A DNA stretch of 8,141 nucleotides from CAZTWC01 sp964617105 [NCBI: uncultured Myxococcia bacterium] (GTDB lineage Bacteria; CAZTWC01): positions 1 through 8,141 of the forward strand of contig CAZTWC010000162.1 in the NCBI GenBank assembly GCA_964617105.1, read 5' to 3'. Positions 6,113 to 8,141 of the stretch are shown here, in pieces. The position numbers were made by a program, and so were the translations under genes. Numbering within the stretch: the stretch's first letter is position 1; every line of letters begins with the position of its first letter. The notes under the pieces were generated by a model. That model was not told the origin of the DNA. It made no database searches and was given only the letters and a program-made list of their open reading frames with translations.

Positions 6113-8141
6113 ATGCCCAAAAAAATCGTATATTTTTTGTCTGTTCTATTTCTATTAATGATTTCAGGTAATCTTTCCTGCCTCGATTCCTCCCAAAAAG
6201 GTGAGTTTGAACCGTTGCGAACCAGTATTGGACTAGCGCCATTATTTGAAAAATTATCCGGCCTTTCCAAACAGAGTTTTCAAGTCAACCTGACCTTGAC
6301 CTGTGGGGGCGATACAATATGTGATAACAATCAAACCCCTGATGTCAAAGGCGATGTTATTTTTAAGGTTAATAACAGAGAAAAAGCAAAAGGAGTGTGT
6401 TTATTTGTTTTTACCGTTAAACATAATGTCAAAGATAATGATGGTCTGATTTTAGCCATATACAAAGCACAAAAGAATATTGCCAAAGATTTTTCCGGTG
6501 AGATGGAGATTACTGAACAAGATTTTTCGGGACCACCGGTCTATCCAGATGATGATGGTGATGGATTTAGCAATTACCATGAATCTGCCAATGGGAGTGA
6601 CCCAAAAAATAAAAATGTAGTTCCAACAACCCAATGCCAGCCCATAAATGAAGTCTGTGATGGTCTGGACAACGACTGCGACGGCGCTACAGATGAGGAT
6701 TTATCGGCTGCTGATGCCAGTAAGACCGCCGGAGTCTGCGTAGGTCAAGTAAAAGTGTGCAGCGGAATTAATGGTTGGCAGGAGCCTGATTACTCAAATA
6801 TAACAGGTTATGAAGCCTCAGAAACGTCTTGCGACGGAATTGACAATGATTGCGATGGGGTTACAGATAAGGGCTGCGTGTGCAAGATTGGTGACAAACA
6901 GGAGTGCGGCAGTTCAAACCAGGGAGAGTGTAAAAAGGGAGAGATGGTTTGCCAACAGGGCGATAAATGGAGCCAGTGCCAGGGCAATGTGGAACCAGTC
7001 ACAGAGATTTGCGATGGCAAAGACAATGACTGTGACGGCAAGGTTGACGGGGGGTGCACATGCAAGGCCGGTGACAAGCAGTCCTGTGGCCAGAGCGATA
7101 TCGGCGAATGCAGTTTGGGAGAGCAGGTTTGTGACCAAAAGGGTAAATTCGGCGATTGTTCCGGCAAAATAGACCCAATCGCCGAGATATGCGATAACAA
7201 GGACAATGACTGTGATGGTAAGACTGATGAGGGTTTAACCATGCCGGCAGAACAAATATTGGGGGTCTGTCTTGGCCAAGAGAAAGTGTGCAATGGCGCC
7301 AAGGGTTGGGTTGAACCGATCTACACAGATATCCCTGGTTATGAAACCACGGAAATCAGTTGCGATGGCAAAGACAACGATTGCGATGGAAAAACAGACG
7401 AGGAGTTGCTAAACGCTTGCGGCCAATGCGGGGCTGTTACCACCGAGTTTTGTGACAATGTTGACAATGACTGTGATGGCATGACTGATGAAGATATCAC
7501 CGGTGGAATTTGCAGTGTGGAGGGCTCCCCTCTTTGCACTAATGGAGTGATGGTATGTAAGGCCGGTCAATTAAAATGCCTGGGCCCGCTGTGCAGTCGA
7601 CAAAAAGGGGTGTGCGCCGGCAGCACCAAACGGTGCGTGGGAGCATGGATGGAGTGTGAAATTTCTGATTATGGCGTTGATTACCAGGTGTTAGAAGATA
7701 GATGCGACTATAAAGATAATGACTGTGACGGAGAAATCGATGAAACCCATGCTGATTTGGGCAAAGCCTGTGATTCTGTTGATAGTGATCTGTGTAAAAA
7801 TGGCATATTTACCTGCAAAGCAGATGGCAGCGGTGTGGAGTGTGTAAGTGAAAGTCAATCTGATATTGTTGACAAGTGTGATCATATTGACAATGACTGC
7901 GATGGCGACACAGATGAGGATTATCCCGACAAAGGAGAAACATGTTATGCGGCTTTAGGTGAATGCAGGCGCAGTGGAAAAATGGTGTGCAACCAGTCTG
8001 GCTCTGCATTGGAGTGTGATGCCGTTGTGGCGCCGCCAAGCCAAGAGTTATGCAACAACAAAGACGATGACTGCGACGGCCAGACAGATAACGGCTGGCC
8101 TCTTGGTGGGCAGTGCGGCGAGGAATCACATATCTGTGGTT
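6113..8141 (+). CDS. Secreted Cys/Asp-rich protein with nine MopE-like metal-binding repeats, partial (3' end beyond window)
   Basis: An open frame of 676 codons runs without a stop from ATG 6113 to the right edge, so the protein is incomplete. The N-terminus (MPKKIVYFLSVLFLLMISG, then NLSC) is a signal peptide. C23 could be a lipoprotein cysteine, though the -3 residue (N20) is unusual, so simple secretion is the alternative. Residues about 30-140 form an unrecognised beta-rich domain with C64, C70 and C96. An EF-hand-like loop follows at 146-157 (DDDGDGFSNYHE, then GSDP), typical of thrombospondin type 3-like linkers. From C182 to the edge there are nine copies of C-[DN]-x-x-D-[ND]-D-C-D-G-x-x-D, the 'putative metal-binding' motif named after Methylococcus MopE (pfam Cu-binding_MopE). 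Each contains DxDxDG, the core of calcium loops, so Ca2+ is more likely than copper (inference). Spacers are Cys-rich and presumably disulfide-linked. Such long repeat proteins are common on the surface of Myxococcota and related bacteria. It is the last gene seen in the probable operon. Confidence 0.88.
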   Translation, partial: MPKKIVYFLSVLFLLMISGNLSCLDSSQKGEFEPLRTSIGLAPLFEKLSGLSKQSFQVNLTLTCGGDTICDNNQTPDVKGDVIFKVNNREKAKGVCLFVFTVKHNVKDNDGLILAIYKAQKNIAKDFSGEMEITEQDFSGPPVYPDDDGDGFSNYHESANGSDPKNKNVVPTTQCQPINEVCDGLDNDCDGATDEDLSAADASKTAGVCVGQVKVCSGINGWQEPDYSNITGYEASETSCDGIDNDCDGVTDKGCVCKIGDKQECGSSNQGECKKGEMVCQQGDKWSQCQGNVEPVTEICDGKDNDCDGKVDGGCTCKAGDKQSCGQSDIGECSLGEQVCDQKGKFGDCSGKIDPIAEICDNKDNDCDGKTDEGLTMPAEQILGVCLGQEKVCNGAKGWVEPIYTDIPGYETTEISCDGKDNDCDGKTDEELLNACGQCGAVTTEFCDNVDNDCDGMTDEDITGGICSVEGSPLCTNGVMVCKAGQLKCLGPLCSRQKGVCAGSTKRCVGAWMECEISDYGVDYQVLEDRCDYKDNDCDGEIDETHADLGKACDSVDSDLCKNGIFTCKADGSGVECVSESQSDIVDKCDHIDNDCDGDTDEDYPDKGETCYAALGECRRSGKMVCNQSGSALECDAVVAPPSQELCNNKDDDCDGQTDNGWPLGGQCGEESHICG
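6548..6583 (+). other. EF-hand/thrombospondin-3-like calcium loop in the repeat protein
   Basis: Codons 146-157 encode DDDGDGFSNYHE. Residues D146, D148, D150, N154 and E157 fill positions 1, 3, 5, 9 and 12 of a canonical 12-residue calcium loop, with G151 at position 6. It is followed by NGSDPKNKN, resembling the GTDP ending of bacterial thrombospondin type 3-like repeats. It separates the N-terminal domain from the repeat array. Confidence 0.7.
6656..8095 (+). repeat. Nine in-frame MopE-like repeats (15-codon cores)
   Basis: The 45-bp cores start at 6656, 6830, 7010, 7190, 7361, 7451, 7703, 7877 and 8051, all in the same frame. Their start-to-start distances are 174, 180, 180, 171, 90, 252, 174 and 174 bp, so the usual period is about 58-60 residues, with one short and one long spacer. 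First copy: CDGLDNDCDGATDED. Copy 3 lacks the final acidic pair (KVDGG), copy 9 has CNNKDDDCDG, and copy 7 has EIDET. Spacers fall into classes. The spacer before copy 2 and the spacer before copy 5 both read GVC-GQ-KVC-G--GW-EP-Y----GYE-(S/T)-. The spacers before copies 3 and 4 both read C-C--GDKQ-CG----GEC--GE-VC. Confidence 0.92.

Noticed and set aside
6810-7172. Plus-strand open frame of 120 codons in another frame
   Set aside because: It lies wholly inside the longer frame from 6113, which has a ribosome site, signal peptide and recognisable repeats; this one is Arg/Ala/Val-rich and domain-free.
6808-7302. Minus-strand open frame of 164 codons
   Set aside because: A shadow of the repeat-coding region; the Ser/Pro/His/Leu-rich repetitive translation merely mirrors the plus-strand MopE-like repeats.
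6656-8095. Regularly spaced repeats that could suggest a CRISPR array
   Set aside because: Spacing varies from 90 to 252 bp, repeats are degenerate at DNA level but conserved as protein, and the whole region is one open frame.
7809-8129. Minus-strand open frame of 106 codons, His/Cys-rich
   Set aside because: Antisense of the Cys/Asp-rich repeats; no family features.

Overview
The window reads as a piece of a Gram-negative bacterial chromosome, most likely from the Myxococcota/Desulfobacterota (former Deltaproteobacteria) or a similarly signalling-rich lineage. This is inferred from three things. The Ser/Thr kinase has the HRDISPQN and GKxGYMSPEQ style common in myxobacteria. It sits beside a PEGA-domain protein with a late transmembrane segment and an FHA-GAF-cyclase. 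A secreted protein carries MopE-like CDxxDNDCDGxxDE repeats. No rRNA, tRNA, CRISPR array, transposase or phage gene is visible.

Layout. Positions 1-232 (minus strand) hold the start of an IHF-alpha/HU-family DNA-binding protein that is about 60% GC by hand count. Its frame is broken by a perfect 7-bp tandem duplication (52-65); removing one copy restores the canonical family sequence up to the window edge. Positions 233-510 are an AT-rich divergent intergenic region with a good sigma70-like promoter (445-473) pointing right and a weaker one pointing left. Positions 511-1170 encode an orphan protein with a PD-(D/E)XK-nuclease-like signature.

From 1246 to the right edge, four genes lie head to tail on the plus strand with gaps of 22, 27 and 9 bp, so they probably form one operon. 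They are an FHA-GAF-class III adenylate cyclase (1246-3105), a membrane-anchored Ser/Thr kinase (3128-5077), a PEGA-domain envelope protein (5105-6103), and a long secreted or lipid-anchored Cys/Asp-rich protein with nine MopE-like repeats (6113 to beyond 8141).

How they may work together (inference). The kinase could phosphorylate threonines that the FHA domain of the cyclase recognises, coupling phosphorylation to cAMP synthesis. The kinase's own envelope-side tail, the PEGA protein and the repeat protein could form the envelope or surface arm of the same system, possibly responding to Ca2+ or another metal. All catalytic residues of the kinase and the cyclase are present. The linkage between the parts is suggested only by gene order and domain logic.
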